Source: Streptomyces sp. R33
Lineage (GTDB): Bacteria; Actinomycetota; Actinomycetes; Streptomycetales; Streptomycetaceae
Assembly (NCBI RefSeq): GCF_041200175.1
Contig: NZ_CP165727.1
Coordinates: forward strand, 6,141,501 to 6,205,500
DNA length: 64,000 bases
Direction: 5' to 3'
Shown here: one piece after another, positions 51,966 to 60,938 of the stretch
Numbering within the stretch: the stretch's first letter is position 1
Layout of the letters: each line of letters opens with the position of its first letter
The notes under the pieces: model-generated
The model's input: the letters and a program-made list of their open reading frames with translations, nothing else
The model's database searches: none
What the model was told of the DNA's origin: nothing
Made by a program: the position numbers and the translations under genes

Positions 51966-53335
51966 CCCCAACCTCCGGAAGTACCCGTGCCGAGCGGAGC
52001 GTTCCCGGCCTGCCGCCACAGCTCCCCGAACGCCACCCCGGGCGGCGCGGCCAGCGCCGTCCAGCCCGCGTCGCGCAGCCTGCGCACCCGCGCCTCCACG
52101 CGCGAAGGCCGTCCGGACCAGAGCGCGGAGTCCAGTACGAAGGCCACCGCGCCGCCGCAGCGCACGCGCATCTTGGCCGCCAGTTCCGTCTGTACGTCGT
52201 CCAGGTCCCCGAAGAAGGCGATGAGGAGCCCGTCACCGCCGGCTCCGCCGAAGCCGCCGCCCCCACCGCCGTTGCCGCCGCCGCGCACCGCGTCGTACGC
52301 GCGCGAGAGGCCGGCGCCGTCGGAGTGCCCGACGACCGCGAGGGTGTCCATCATCAGCCCGGCCGCCTCCGCGGACTCCTGCCCGCCGGAGGAGAAGCCG
52401 CCGCCGTCGCCGGGCACCGAGGTCCCGGTGTCCGTCAGCAGCCGCACCGAGAACCCCTGCTCGAGCAGGTGCACCAGGGACGAGGCCGCTCCGGACACCG
52501 CCCACTCGAACGCGGAGTCCGGTCCGGCGCCCTCGAAGGCGACGCCGCGGGTGTCCAGCAGGACCGTGGCCCTGCTGCGCTGCGGCTGCTCCTCGCGGCG
52601 CACCATCAGCTCGCCGTAGCGGGCGGTGGAGCGCCAGTGCACCCGGCGCAGGTCGTCGCCGCGCCGGTAGCCGCGCGGGATCACGTCGTCGTCGCCGGCC
52701 AGGGCCAGCGAGCGGCGACTGCCGTCGCCGTAGCCGGAGGTCTCGCCGGTCAGCCGGACCGGGGGCAGCACCTCGGTGCGCGGGATGACGGTGAGGGTGT
52801 CGTACGTACTGAACGAGCGGGTCAGCTCGACCAGCCCGAAGGGGTCGGTCAGCCGCAGCTGGAGCGGACCCAGCGGGTAGCGGCCGCGCAGGTCGGAGCG
52901 GACCCGGTAGGAGACCTCGCGGCGCCCGCCGGGCTCGACCCGGTCCAGGACGAAGCGGGGCCGGGGCCCGAGCACGTACGGCACCCGGTCCTGCAGCATG
53001 AGCAGTCCGGTGGGCAGCCGGGAGACGTTCTCCATGCGCAGCTGGACCCGTGCCTCGGAGCCCGCGGGCACCCGCATCGGGGTCAGCCTGCGGTTGCCGG
53101 AGACCCGGTGGCGGGTGCGGTGCAGGGCGAGGACGCAGACCAGCGGCAGCGCGGCGAGCAGCAGCCCGACCCGGAGCAGTTCCCCCTGGCCGAGTACGTA
53201 CGCGCACAGGGCGGCAGCGACCCCGGCGGCCAGGAAGGACCGGCCGCGGGTGGTCAGCCCCGCCAGCGAGGCGCGCAGCCCGCCGGACGCGCCCCGGCCC
53301 TCGCCGCCGGCGCCGCGCGGGGCACCGGCGCTCAT
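51962..53335 (-). CDS. DUF58 domain protein (vWA-like, MoxR partner)
   Basis: A 457-residue protein. Two membrane helices occupy residues ~33-70. The DUF58 signature PRGYRRGDDLRRVHWRSTARYGELMVRRE is at residues ~225-255, followed by a degenerate vWA-like domain. There is a Gly-rich insert (GGGNGGGGGGFGGAGGDG) before LLIAFFGDL. It acts with MoxR AAA+ ATPases. The start overlaps the moxR stop as TGATG, showing coupling. Confidence 0.9.
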   Translation of the reverse strand: MSAGAPRGAGGEGRGASGGLRASLAGLTTRGRSFLAAGVAAALCAYVLGQGELLRVGLLLAALPLVCVLALHRTRHRVSGNRRLTPMRVPAGSEARVQLRMENVSRLPTGLLMLQDRVPYVLGPRPRFVLDRVEPGGRREVSYRVRSDLRGRYPLGPLQLRLTDPFGLVELTRSFSTYDTLTVIPRTEVLPPVRLTGETSGYGDGSRRSLALAGDDDVIPRGYRRGDDLRRVHWRSTARYGELMVRREEQPQRSRATVLLDTRGVAFEGAGPDSAFEWAVSGAASSLVHLLEQGFSVRLLTDTGTSVPGDGGGFSSGGQESAEAAGLMMDTLAVVGHSDGAGLSRAYDAVRGGGNGGGGGGFGGAGGDGLLIAFFGDLDDVQTELAAKMRVRCGGAVAFVLDSALWSGRPSRVEARVRRLRDAGWTALAAPPGVAFGELWRQAGNAPLGTGTSGGWG

Positions 53336-54345
53336 CAGAAGCTCCGGATGCCCGCGCCGGGCGGCATCTCGCCGCGGACGTGCGCGGCGGGGACGGGGGT
53401 GCGCTGGAGGATGTCGTGGACGACCTGCTCGGCGGTGCGCCGGTTGAGCTGGGCCTGCGCGGTGGGCAGCAGCCGGTGCGCGAGGACGGGGGCGGCCAGC
53501 GCCTGCACGTCGTCGGGCAGCACGTACTCCCGGCCGGACAGGGCGGCCGAGGCCTTCACGGCGCGCAGCAGGTGGAGCGTGGCACGGGGGGAGGCGCCCA
53601 GGCGCAGGTCCGGGTGGCTGCGGGTGGCGGCGACCAGGTCGACGACGTAGCGGCGGACGGGCTCGGCGACGTAGACCTCGCGCACGGCCTCTATCAGCTT
53701 GACGATGTCGTGGGCGTGCGCGACGGCCTGGAGGTCGTCGAGCGGGGAGATCCCGCCGTGCACGTCGAGCATCTGGAGCTCGGCCTCGGCGCTCGGGTAG
53801 CCGACGGAGACGCGGGCCATGAAGCGGTCGCGCTGGGCCTCGGGGAGGGGGTAGGTGCCCTCCATCTCCACCGGGTTCTGGGTGGCGACCACCATGAACG
53901 GACTCGGCAGCGTGTACGTCGTGCCGTCGATGGTGACCTGGCGCTCCTCCATCGACTCCAGCAGCGCGGACTGCGTCTTCGGCGAGGCACGGTTGATCTC
54001 GTCGCCGATGACGATCTGCGCGAAGATCGCGCCCGGCTTGAACTCGAACTCGCGGCGCTGCTGGTCGTAGATGCTGACACCGGTGATGTCGGAGGGCAGC
54101 AGGTCCGGCGTGAACTGGATGCGCTGCACCGAGCAGTCGATGGACTTGGCGAGCGTCTTGGCGAGCATCGTCTTGCCGACGCCGGGGACGTCCTCGATGA
54201 GCAGGTGCCCCTCGGCGAGCAGCACGGTCAGCGCGATGCGTACGACCTCGGGCTTGCCCTCGATCACGCTTTCGACCGAGCGGCGCACCCGCTCCGCGGT
54301 GCTCGTCAGATCTGCGAGGCTCGCTCGGTCGTCATACGTCGTCAC
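53335..54345 (-). CDS. MoxR-family AAA+ ATPase
   Basis: A 336-residue ATPase, probably a chaperone for the DUF58/transglutaminase partners. Walker A is EDVPGVGKTMLAKTLA, Walker B is IVIGDEINRASPKTQSALLEAM-like, sensor 1 is VVATQNPVE, and the arginine finger region is EAQRDRFM. GTG 54345 is chosen because GAGGAGAACC lies just upstream; the frame is open to 54480. It heads the operon. Confidence 0.92.
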   Translation of the reverse strand: MTTYDDRASLADLTSTAERVRRSVESVIEGKPEVVRIALTVLLAEGHLLIEDVPGVGKTMLAKTLAKSIDCSVQRIQFTPDLLPSDITGVSIYDQQRREFEFKPGAIFAQIVIGDEINRASPKTQSALLESMEERQVTIDGTTYTLPSPFMVVATQNPVEMEGTYPLPEAQRDRFMARVSVGYPSAEAELQMLDVHGGISPLDDLQAVAHAHDIVKLIEAVREVYVAEPVRRYVVDLVAATRSHPDLRLGASPRATLHLLRAVKASAALSGREYVLPDDVQALAAPVLAHRLLPTAQAQLNRRTAEQVVHDILQRTPVPAAHVRGEMPPGAGIRSF

Positions 54346-54480
54346 CTGGTTCTCCTCGGCCCTTTCTGCAGGGCCGACGCCCTCGGCGCACTCCGGCCCA
54401 CCCCGACACGGACGCCGGCCCGGACGGTTTTCCGGGTGGCGTCTTCCCGCATTCTTGACGGCGTTGTGGCCTTGTGTCAC

Positions 54481-55032
54481 TCACGAGGCGGGATCGATCT
54501 CCCTCAGGAGTCCGGTGTGCACGTCGAAGACGAAGCCTCGCACATCGTCGCGGTGCGGCAGGAAGGGGTTCGTCCGCACCCGCTGCATGGACTGGCGGAC
54601 GTCCTGGTCCACGTCCCGGAAGGCCTCGACGGCCCACGCGGGGCGCTGGCCGACCTCGTCCTCGAGCTCGTGCCGGAAGTCCTCGGTCAGGCTTTCGAGG
54701 CCGCATCCGGTGTGGTGGATCAGTATCACCGTGCGGGTGCCGAGGGCGCGCTGGCTGATGGTGAGCGAGCGGATGGTGTCGTCGGTGACCACGCCGCCCG
54801 CGTTGCGGATCGTGTGGCAGTCGCCGAGCTCCAGGCCGAGGGCCTTGTGCAGGTCGAGCCGGGCGTCCATGCAGGCCACGACGGCCACGTGCAGGACGGG
54901 GCGGGCGTCCATGCCGGGGTCGGTGAATTCCGCGGCGTACTCCCGGTTCGCCGCCACCAGCCGGTCCGTGACGGAGCCGCCGCTGGATGCCTGGGGGGTG
55001 GTCTCTGCGGGCAGGGATGCGGAAGTCGTCAT
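54481..55032 (-). CDS. Beta-class carbonic anhydrase
   Basis: A 183-residue zinc enzyme interconverting CO2 and bicarbonate. Motifs are VACMDARLD (zinc Cys and catalytic Asp-Arg), TIRNAGG, and LIHHTGCG (zinc His and Cys). It belongs to the Rv1284-like branch. ATG 55032 lies 7 nt from TACCGT (plus-strand ACGGTA at 55040-55045), so the mRNA is probably leaderless; the open frame to 55143 is not used. Confidence 0.9.
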   Translation of the reverse strand: MTTSASLPAETTPQASSGGSVTDRLVAANREYAAEFTDPGMDARPVLHVAVVACMDARLDLHKALGLELGDCHTIRNAGGVVTDDTIRSLTISQRALGTRTVILIHHTGCGLESLTEDFRHELEDEVGQRPAWAVEAFRDVDQDVRQSMQRVRTNPFLPHRDDVRGFVFDVHTGLLREIDPAS

Positions 55033-55376
55033 GCATACGACGGTAGTGGTCACCGCAGGTAAAGGCATGGAGTGAGAGGGGACAAAGAAGGTCAACCAGC
55101 CTTGTTGTGAGCTAACCCACAGGAGTGAGTCGAGGGCGGCCATTCAGGTGATTCGCGGCTTTTGGGGGTTCCGTACGAGAGGGGCGCACGGCGCGCGGGG
55201 CGGTTCGTTGACCGCGGCGACCGTTGCACTAAAGTGACGCGAACCGGCCGGAGCCCGGCCCTGACCGGCCGCCCGGTCCCTTACGACCTGGGGAGCAACA
55301 GCGCCCGGCGTCGCCAGTAACACTCCGCGTGCGCGGCGCGGCGTATGCCTGCCGCGCCGTTATCTGAGAGGGCGCT
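55033..55376. other. Divergent promoter region upstream of the dcw cluster
   Basis: A 344-nt region with no gene; mraZ is absent, as in other Streptomyces. It holds the carbonic anhydrase -10, the dcw promoter at 55208-55235, and a 9-bp GC hairpin CGGCGCGGC/GCCGCGCCG (55334-55359) followed by TTATCT directly upstream of the rsmH ribosome site. Confidence 0.65.
55208..55235 (+). promoter_or_regulatory. dcw cluster promoter
   Basis: TTGACC (55208-55213), a 16-nt spacer and TAAAGT (55230-55235). It would give a leader of about 135 nt before rsmH. Confidence 0.65.
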
Positions 55377-56336
55377 TTGACTAGCGAGTCCCGACATGTC
55401 CCGGTGATGCTCCAGCGGTGCCTGGACCTGTTGGCCCCGGCGCTGGAGAGGCCCGGGGCCGTCGTCGTCGACTGCACCCTCGGCCTCGGCGGCCACAGCG
55501 AGGCCCTGCTGACCCGGTTCCCCGAGGCCCACCTGATCGGCCTCGACCGCGACAGGGAGGCCCTGCGGCTCTCCGGCGAGCGGCTCGCCCCCTTCGGCGA
55601 CCGGGCCACCCTGGTCCACGCGATCTACGCCGACCTCGCGGAGGTCCTCGACGGCCTGGGCATCCCGGCCGTCCAGGGCATCCTCTTCGACCTGGGCGTC
55701 TCCTCCATGCAGCTGGACGAGGCCGACCGCGGGTTCGCGTACGCGCAGGACGCGCCGCTGGACATGCGGATGGACCAGACGACCGGCATCAGCGCCGCGG
55801 AGGTCCTCAACACGTACGCGCCCGGCGAGCTGGTACGGATCCTGCGCCAGTACGGCGAGGAGAAGCAGGCCAAGCGGATCGTGTCGGCGATCGTGCGCGA
55901 GCGGGAGAAGGAGCCCTTCAGCAACAGCGCGCGGCTGGTCGAGCTGATCCGGGACGCGCTGCCGCAGGCGGCGAAGCGGACGGGCGGCAACCCGGCCAAG
56001 CGGACGTTCCAGGCGCTGCGGATCGAGGTCAACGGCGAGCTGTCGGGTCTGGAGCGGGCGATCCCGGCGGCGGTGGACCGGATCGCGGTGGGCGGCCGGA
56101 TCGCGGTGCTCTCGTACCACTCCCTGGAGGACCGGCTCGTCAAGCAGGTCTTCGCGGCGGGCGCGGCCTCGACGGCCCCGCCCGGGCTGCCGGTGGTCCC
56201 GGAGAAGTACCAGCCCAAGCTGAAGCTGCTCACCCGTGGCGCGGAGCTGCCCACGGAGGAGGAGATCGCCGAGAACCGGCGGGCCGCTCCGGCCCGCTTC
56301 CGCGGAGTCGAGCGCATCCGGGAGGCGCGGCTGTGA
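55377..56336 (+). CDS. rsmH: 16S rRNA (cytosine1402-N4)-methyltransferase
   Basis: A 319-residue RsmH (MraW) enzyme. It shows RHVPVMLQRCLDLL, the SAM motif DCTLGLGGHSEALL, GLDRD, LFDLGVSSMQLDEADRGFAYAQDAPLDMRMD and NPAKRTFQALRIEVNGEL. The TTG start has GAGAGGG 5-6 nt upstream. It is the first gene of the dcw cluster and overlaps ftsL by GTGA. Confidence 0.95.
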   Translation: MTSESRHVPVMLQRCLDLLAPALERPGAVVVDCTLGLGGHSEALLTRFPEAHLIGLDRDREALRLSGERLAPFGDRATLVHAIYADLAEVLDGLGIPAVQGILFDLGVSSMQLDEADRGFAYAQDAPLDMRMDQTTGISAAEVLNTYAPGELVRILRQYGEEKQAKRIVSAIVREREKEPFSNSARLVELIRDALPQAAKRTGGNPAKRTFQALRIEVNGELSGLERAIPAAVDRIAVGGRIAVLSYHSLEDRLVKQVFAAGAASTAPPGLPVVPEKYQPKLKLLTRGAELPTEEEIAENRRAAPARFRGVERIREARL

Positions 56337-56908
56337 GCAAAGCCGGGGGACTGGGGCGGCTGCGGGGCGGCCCTTCGGGGCAGGCGGCGCTGACGCCGTT
56401 CGTCCTGCTGGTGGTGGCGCTGCTCGCGGGCGGGCTGATCAGCCTGCTGCTCCTGAACTCGGCGCTCAACCAGGGCTCCTTCCAGCTGAGCAAGCTGAAG
56501 AAGGAGACGACCGCGCTCACGGACGAGGAGCAGGCGCTGCAGCGGGACGTGGACGGGTACTCGGCGCCCGACGCGCTGCAGCGGCGGGCGCACGAACTGG
56601 GCCTGGTCCCGGGAGGCAGCCCGGTCTTCATCGGCCCGGACGGCAAGGTCACGGGCACGGCGGCAGCAGCGGAGCCCCCGCCGCCGTCGGCCACCCCGGC
56701 CCCGGCCGGCGCCCCGCCCGGCACCGCAGGCCCTGCCCCGGCCGGCACCCCGGGCCCGGCCTCAGGCGGCCCCCAGGGCCCCGCACAGCCGGGCGGCTCC
56801 GCCGGCGGCCCGGCCGACACCCCGGGCTCCGCCCCGGCGGGCGCACCGCCGACCGGCCAGTCCGTACCCGGCGGAGCCCCTCAGCCCAACCCGACCCCCG
56901 GAAGGTGA
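56333..56908 (+). CDS. ftsL: FtsL-like septum protein
   Basis: A 191-residue bitopic protein. A short cytoplasmic N-terminus leads to one membrane helix (TPFVLLVVALLAGGLISLLLLNSAL), then a periplasmic-side coiled coil (QLSKLKKETTALTDEEQALQRDV) and the DALQRRAHELGLVPG motif of FtsL. The last ~90 residues are a Pro/Ala/Gly-rich disordered tail. Position between rsmH and ftsI supports the assignment. GTG overlaps the rsmH stop. Confidence 0.88.
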   Translation: MSKAGGLGRLRGGPSGQAALTPFVLLVVALLAGGLISLLLLNSALNQGSFQLSKLKKETTALTDEEQALQRDVDGYSAPDALQRRAHELGLVPGGSPVFIGPDGKVTGTAAAAEPPPPSATPAPAGAPPGTAGPAPAGTPGPASGGPQGPAQPGGSAGGPADTPGSAPAGAPPTGQSVPGGAPQPNPTPGR

Positions 56909-56912
56909 CGTC

Positions 56913-57173
56913 GTGACGCGGACCCTCCCCCAGCTCCCGCCGCGGGCACCCCAGGCGGGACCCTCCCCCTGCACCGGATCGCCGGTCCCCGCAAGGCCCG
57001 GCGGGCTGCGGCTGCGCGGGGCCGTCCCCCACCCGTCCTTCCGCCGTTCCCCGGGCTCCGCCCGGACCCCCCACCCCCGCGCCCCCTACGCCGGCGGGGC
57101 CGGAGCCGCCCCCCGGGCGACCCGGCCACAGCCGGGCCCTGCAGCGGTACCGACCCGTGGGGTGGGGGCGTGA
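56913..57173 (+). CDS. Doubtful Pro/Arg-rich ORF between ftsL and ftsI
   Basis: An 86-codon ORF from GTG 56913. It has GGAAGG 6 nt upstream and its stop overlaps the ftsI GTG as GTGA (57170-57173), as in coupled genes. Against it, the predicted protein is low-complexity Pro/Ala/Arg/Gly with no recognisable domain. It includes CCGGGCTCCGCCCGGACCCC, typical of Streptomyces intergenic repeats. It may instead be spacer DNA. Confidence 0.3.
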   Translation: MTRTLPQLPPRAPQAGPSPCTGSPVPARPGGLRLRGAVPHPSFRRSPGSARTPHPRAPYAGGAGAAPRATRPQPGPAAVPTRGVGA

Positions 57174-59176
57174 GGGGGCAGGACGGGCGGCGGGTGCCCG
57201 GACCCGGGCGGGCGCGGCCCGGCGGGGGTGAGCGGTCGCGGGCCAATTCGCGGCCCGCGACCCGGCGGCCCGCCCCCACGAGGCAGCCGCACACCATCCG
57301 CCTCGGCAGCCCCAAGCCCCGCCTGCGCCTCGTCAGCGTCGGGCTGACCCTCGTCATGCTCGCCTTCGTCGTGCGGCTGCTCCAGGTGCAGGCCGTCGAC
57401 GCCTCCGCGTACTCCGCCAAGGCCTCCGAGAACCGCTTCGCGAGCTACACCCTGGCCGCCGAACGCGGCGAGATCACCGACCGCAAGGGCGTCGCGCTCG
57501 CGACCAGCGTCGACGCGTACGACATCACCGCCGACCCGAAGATGTTCACCCCGCAGGAGAGCAAGGCCCCGGACGCCCCCGAGCAGGCCGCCGCCCTCCT
57601 CGCACCGATCCTCGGCAAGGACGCCAAGGAGCTCGCCGCCCGCCTGAAGACCAAGAACACCCGCTACGTCGTCCTCGCCCGCCGCCAGACCCCGCAGGTC
57701 TGGAACCAGATCAAGGACCTCAAGCGGGTCTTCGCCGACAAGGCCGCCGCCGACAAGAAGAACAACGGCCCCGGCGCCAACGTCCTCGCCGGCGTGTTCA
57801 ACGAGGACAGCAGCAAGCGCGTGTACCCGGGCGGGGACCTGGCCGCCGGGATACTGGGCTACGTCAACGCCGAGGGCAAGGGCGCCGGCGGCCTCGAGTC
57901 CTCCCTCGACAAGAAGCTGGCCGGCAAGGACGGCGCCATCACGTACGCCCAGTCCGGCGGCCGCCGCGTGCCCACGGCCGGGTCCAGCGAGAAGCCCGCC
58001 GTGCCCGGCGAGGACATCGAGCTGACCATCGACCGCGACATCCAGTGGGCGGCGCAGAGCGCCATCACCGAGCAGGTCGCCAAGTCCGAGGCCGACCGCG
58101 GCTACGTCATCGTCCAGGACACCCGTACCGGAGAGGTGCTGGCCATGGCCAACGCCCCCGGCTTCGACCCCAACGACCTGTCGAAGGCCAGCTCCGCCGC
58201 CATGGGCAACGCGGCCCTGCAGGACGTCTACGAGCCCGGCTCCACCGCCAAGGTGATGTCGATGGCCGCCGTCCTCGAGGAGAAGAAGGCCACCCCCGAG
58301 ACCCACGTCGAGGTGCCCAACCGGCTGCACCGCGGCGACCGGCTGTTCAAGGACGACATCGACCACCCGACCTGGTACCTGACCCTCAACGGGGTCCTCG
58401 CCAAGTCCTCGAACATCGGCACCATCCTGGCCACCGGCCAGCTCGGCGCCACCCAGCCCGAGGCCAACCGGGTCCTCTACTCCTACCTGAACAAGTTCGG
58501 CATCGGACAGCCCACCGGCCTGAACTACCCGGGTGAGTCCCGCGGCATCCTCGCCCGGCCCGAGGCCTGGTCCACCTCCCAGCAGTACACGATCCCTTTC
58601 GGCCAGGGCCTCTCCCTCAACGCCATGCAGGCGGCCTCCGTGTACTCGACGATCGCCAACGGCGGAGTCCGGATCGCGCCCACCCTGGTCCGCGGCACCA
58701 AGGGCCCCGACGGCCGCTTCACCCCAGCCCCGGCCCCCGAGCAGACCCGCGTGATCAGCCCGGAGACCGCGAAGACGCTGTCCGAGATGCTCGAGTCGGT
58801 CGTCGACGACCAGGAGGGCACCGGCACCAAGGCCCGCATCCCCGGCTACCGGGTCGGCGGCAAGACCGGCACCTCCAACCGGGTGGATCCGGCCACCGGC
58901 CGCTACAAGGGCTACACCGCCTCCTTCGCCGGCTTCGCGCCGGCCGACAGCCCGCGGATCACCGTCTACTGCGCCATCCAGAACCCCACCAAGGGCAGCT
59001 ACTTCGGCGGTCAGATCTGCGGCCCGATCTACAAGAAGGTCATGGAGTTCGCCCTCAAGACCCTCCAGGTCGCCCCGACCGGAGGCGCCCCCGCCGGGCT
59101 CCCGGTCACCTTCGACGCCGGCCCCCAGCCCGCCGCACCGCCCGCCCCCCAGCCCACCCCGCAGCCCGGCCAGTGA
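57170..59176 (+). CDS. ftsI: Penicillin-binding protein FtsI (PBP3)
   Basis: A 668-residue class B PBP, the septal transpeptidase. A basic, disordered cytoplasmic N-terminus precedes one membrane helix (LRLVSVGLTLVMLAFVVRLLQVQAV). The dimer domain includes AAERGEITDRKGVALA. The transpeptidase domain has Ser358 in EPGSTAKV (SxxK), SSN (413-415) and KTG (565-567). A Pro-rich tail ends the protein. It works with FtsL and FtsW in septation. The GTG start has GGTGGGG upstream. Confidence 0.95.
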   Translation: MRGQDGRRVPGPGRARPGGGERSRANSRPATRRPAPTRQPHTIRLGSPKPRLRLVSVGLTLVMLAFVVRLLQVQAVDASAYSAKASENRFASYTLAAERGEITDRKGVALATSVDAYDITADPKMFTPQESKAPDAPEQAAALLAPILGKDAKELAARLKTKNTRYVVLARRQTPQVWNQIKDLKRVFADKAAADKKNNGPGANVLAGVFNEDSSKRVYPGGDLAAGILGYVNAEGKGAGGLESSLDKKLAGKDGAITYAQSGGRRVPTAGSSEKPAVPGEDIELTIDRDIQWAAQSAITEQVAKSEADRGYVIVQDTRTGEVLAMANAPGFDPNDLSKASSAAMGNAALQDVYEPGSTAKVMSMAAVLEEKKATPETHVEVPNRLHRGDRLFKDDIDHPTWYLTLNGVLAKSSNIGTILATGQLGATQPEANRVLYSYLNKFGIGQPTGLNYPGESRGILARPEAWSTSQQYTIPFGQGLSLNAMQAASVYSTIANGGVRIAPTLVRGTKGPDGRFTPAPAPEQTRVISPETAKTLSEMLESVVDDQEGTGTKARIPGYRVGGKTGTSNRVDPATGRYKGYTASFAGFAPADSPRITVYCAIQNPTKGSYFGGQICGPIYKKVMEFALKTLQVAPTGGAPAGLPVTFDAGPQPAAPPAPQPTPQPGQ

Positions 59177-59222
59177 CCCGGGCCGCCCCGCCGGCCCGCC
59201 AGAAATCCGTGAGGCACCATCA

Positions 59223-60938
59223 GTGACAACGATCACCCCGAAACCCGGGAACCCGACGGCCGCCGGCCACGCGGCCGGGCCCTCACTTCGCGAGCGGCCC
59301 GCCGCGCCCGGTACGCTCACCGCCGTGTCCCACGCTGATCAGCCCAGAACCGCCCAGAAAGACGCCCCGGCAACGCCGCCGGGAGCGCCCCGGCCCCAGG
59401 CCGCCCGCCCGACACCCCTGGGCGAGCTGGCCACGCTGCTGGGCATCGAAGCCACCGGCGCAGCCGCCGCGGCGCAGCCCCCGCAGATCACCGGGATCAC
59501 GCACGACTCCCGTGCCGTGCGCCCCGGCGACCTGTACGCGGCCCTGCCCGGTGCCAAGCTGCACGGCGCCGACTTCGCGGCCCAGGCGGCCGCACTCGGC
59601 GCCGCGGCCGTGCTGACCGACCCGGCGGGCGCCGAACGCGCCGCAGCGACCGGCCTGCCGGTCCTGGCCGTCGACGGCCCGCGCGGCCGGATGGGCGAGC
59701 TCGCCGCAGCGATCTACGGCCGTCCCGGCGAGGGCCTGCTCCAGATCGGGATCACCGGCACCTCCGGCAAGACCACCACGGCGTACCTCGTCGAGGGCGG
59801 TCTGCGCGGCGCCGGACGCAGCACCGGACTGGTCGGCACCGTCGAGATGCGCATCGGTGACGAGCGCATCAAGTCGGAGCGCACCACCCCCGAGGCCACC
59901 GACCTCCAGGCCCTGTTCGCGGTCATGCGCGAACGCGGGGTCGAGGCCGTCGCCATGGAGGTCTCCAGCCACGCCCTGGTGCTCGGCCGGGTCGACGGAT
60001 GCGTCTTCGACGTCGCCGTCTTCAACAACCTGAGCCCGGAGCACATGGAGTTCCACTCCGACATGGAGGACTACTTCCAGGCCAAGGCACAGCTCTTCAC
60101 CGAGCGGCGCGCCCGCCTCGGCGTGGTCAACGTCGACGACGAGTACGGCCGCCGCCTCGCCAAGGAGGCCGCGATCCCGGTGATCACGTTCTCCGCCGCG
60201 GGCGATGCGTCCGCCGACTGGCGCGCCGAGGACGTGGTGTTCGGGCACATGGACTCCACGCTCACCCTGGTCGGCCCGGAGGGGCAGCGCGTACGGGCCA
60301 CGGCCCCGCTGCCCGGCCCGTTCAACGTCGCCAACACCGTCGCCGCGATCGTCACGCTCGCCGCCGCCGGCCTCGACCCGCAGACCGCCGCCGACGGCGT
60401 CGCCGCGGTCCCCGGGGTCCCCGGCCGGCTGGAGCGGGTGGACGCGGGCCAGCCGTACCTCGCCGTCGTCGACTACGCGCACAAGACGGACGCCGTCGAA
60501 TCCGTGCTCCGCGCACTGCGCGAGGTCACCGCCGGCAAGCTGCACATCGTGCTCGGCTGCGGCGGCGACCGCGACACCACCAAGCGCGCCCCGATGGGCG
60601 CCGCGGCCGCCCGGTTCGCCGACACCGCCGTGCTGACCTCCGACAATCCGCGTTCCGAGGACCCCCTCGCGATCCTCGCCGCGATGTTCGAGGGCGCCGT
60701 CTCCGTACCCGCCGAAGAGCGCGGCACCGTCCTCGTCGACGCCGACCGGGCCGCGGCCATCGCCGCCGCCGTCGCCCGCGCCGAGCCCGGCGACACGGTG
60801 CTGGTGGCCGGCAAGGGCCACGAGCAGGGCCAGGACACCGCCGGCGTCGTACGGCCCTTCGACGACCGCGCGGTGCTCCGCGCCGCGATCGAACGCCAGC
60901 AAGGCAGCAACGTCCGACAGGCCGAGGTGAACCAGTGA
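59223..60938 (+). CDS. murE: UDP-MurNAc-tripeptide synthetase
   Basis: A 571-residue Mur ligase that adds the diaminopimelate residue (LL-DAP in Streptomyces) to UDP-MurNAc-dipeptide. It has the ATP loop GITGTSGKTTT, EVSSHAL, FNNLSPEHMEFH, the carbamylated-Lys region AKAQLF, and SDNPRSEDP, in which DNPR is the DAP-specificity motif. The N-terminus carries a ~60-residue disordered extension before TPLGELATLLG. GTG overlap couples it to murF. Confidence 0.95.
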   Translation: MTTITPKPGNPTAAGHAAGPSLRERPAAPGTLTAVSHADQPRTAQKDAPATPPGAPRPQAARPTPLGELATLLGIEATGAAAAAQPPQITGITHDSRAVRPGDLYAALPGAKLHGADFAAQAAALGAAAVLTDPAGAERAAATGLPVLAVDGPRGRMGELAAAIYGRPGEGLLQIGITGTSGKTTTAYLVEGGLRGAGRSTGLVGTVEMRIGDERIKSERTTPEATDLQALFAVMRERGVEAVAMEVSSHALVLGRVDGCVFDVAVFNNLSPEHMEFHSDMEDYFQAKAQLFTERRARLGVVNVDDEYGRRLAKEAAIPVITFSAAGDASADWRAEDVVFGHMDSTLTLVGPEGQRVRATAPLPGPFNVANTVAAIVTLAAAGLDPQTAADGVAAVPGVPGRLERVDAGQPYLAVVDYAHKTDAVESVLRALREVTAGKLHIVLGCGGDRDTTKRAPMGAAAARFADTAVLTSDNPRSEDPLAILAAMFEGAVSVPAEERGTVLVDADRAAAIAAAVARAEPGDTVLVAGKGHEQGQDTAGVVRPFDDRAVLRAAIERQQGSNVRQAEVNQ

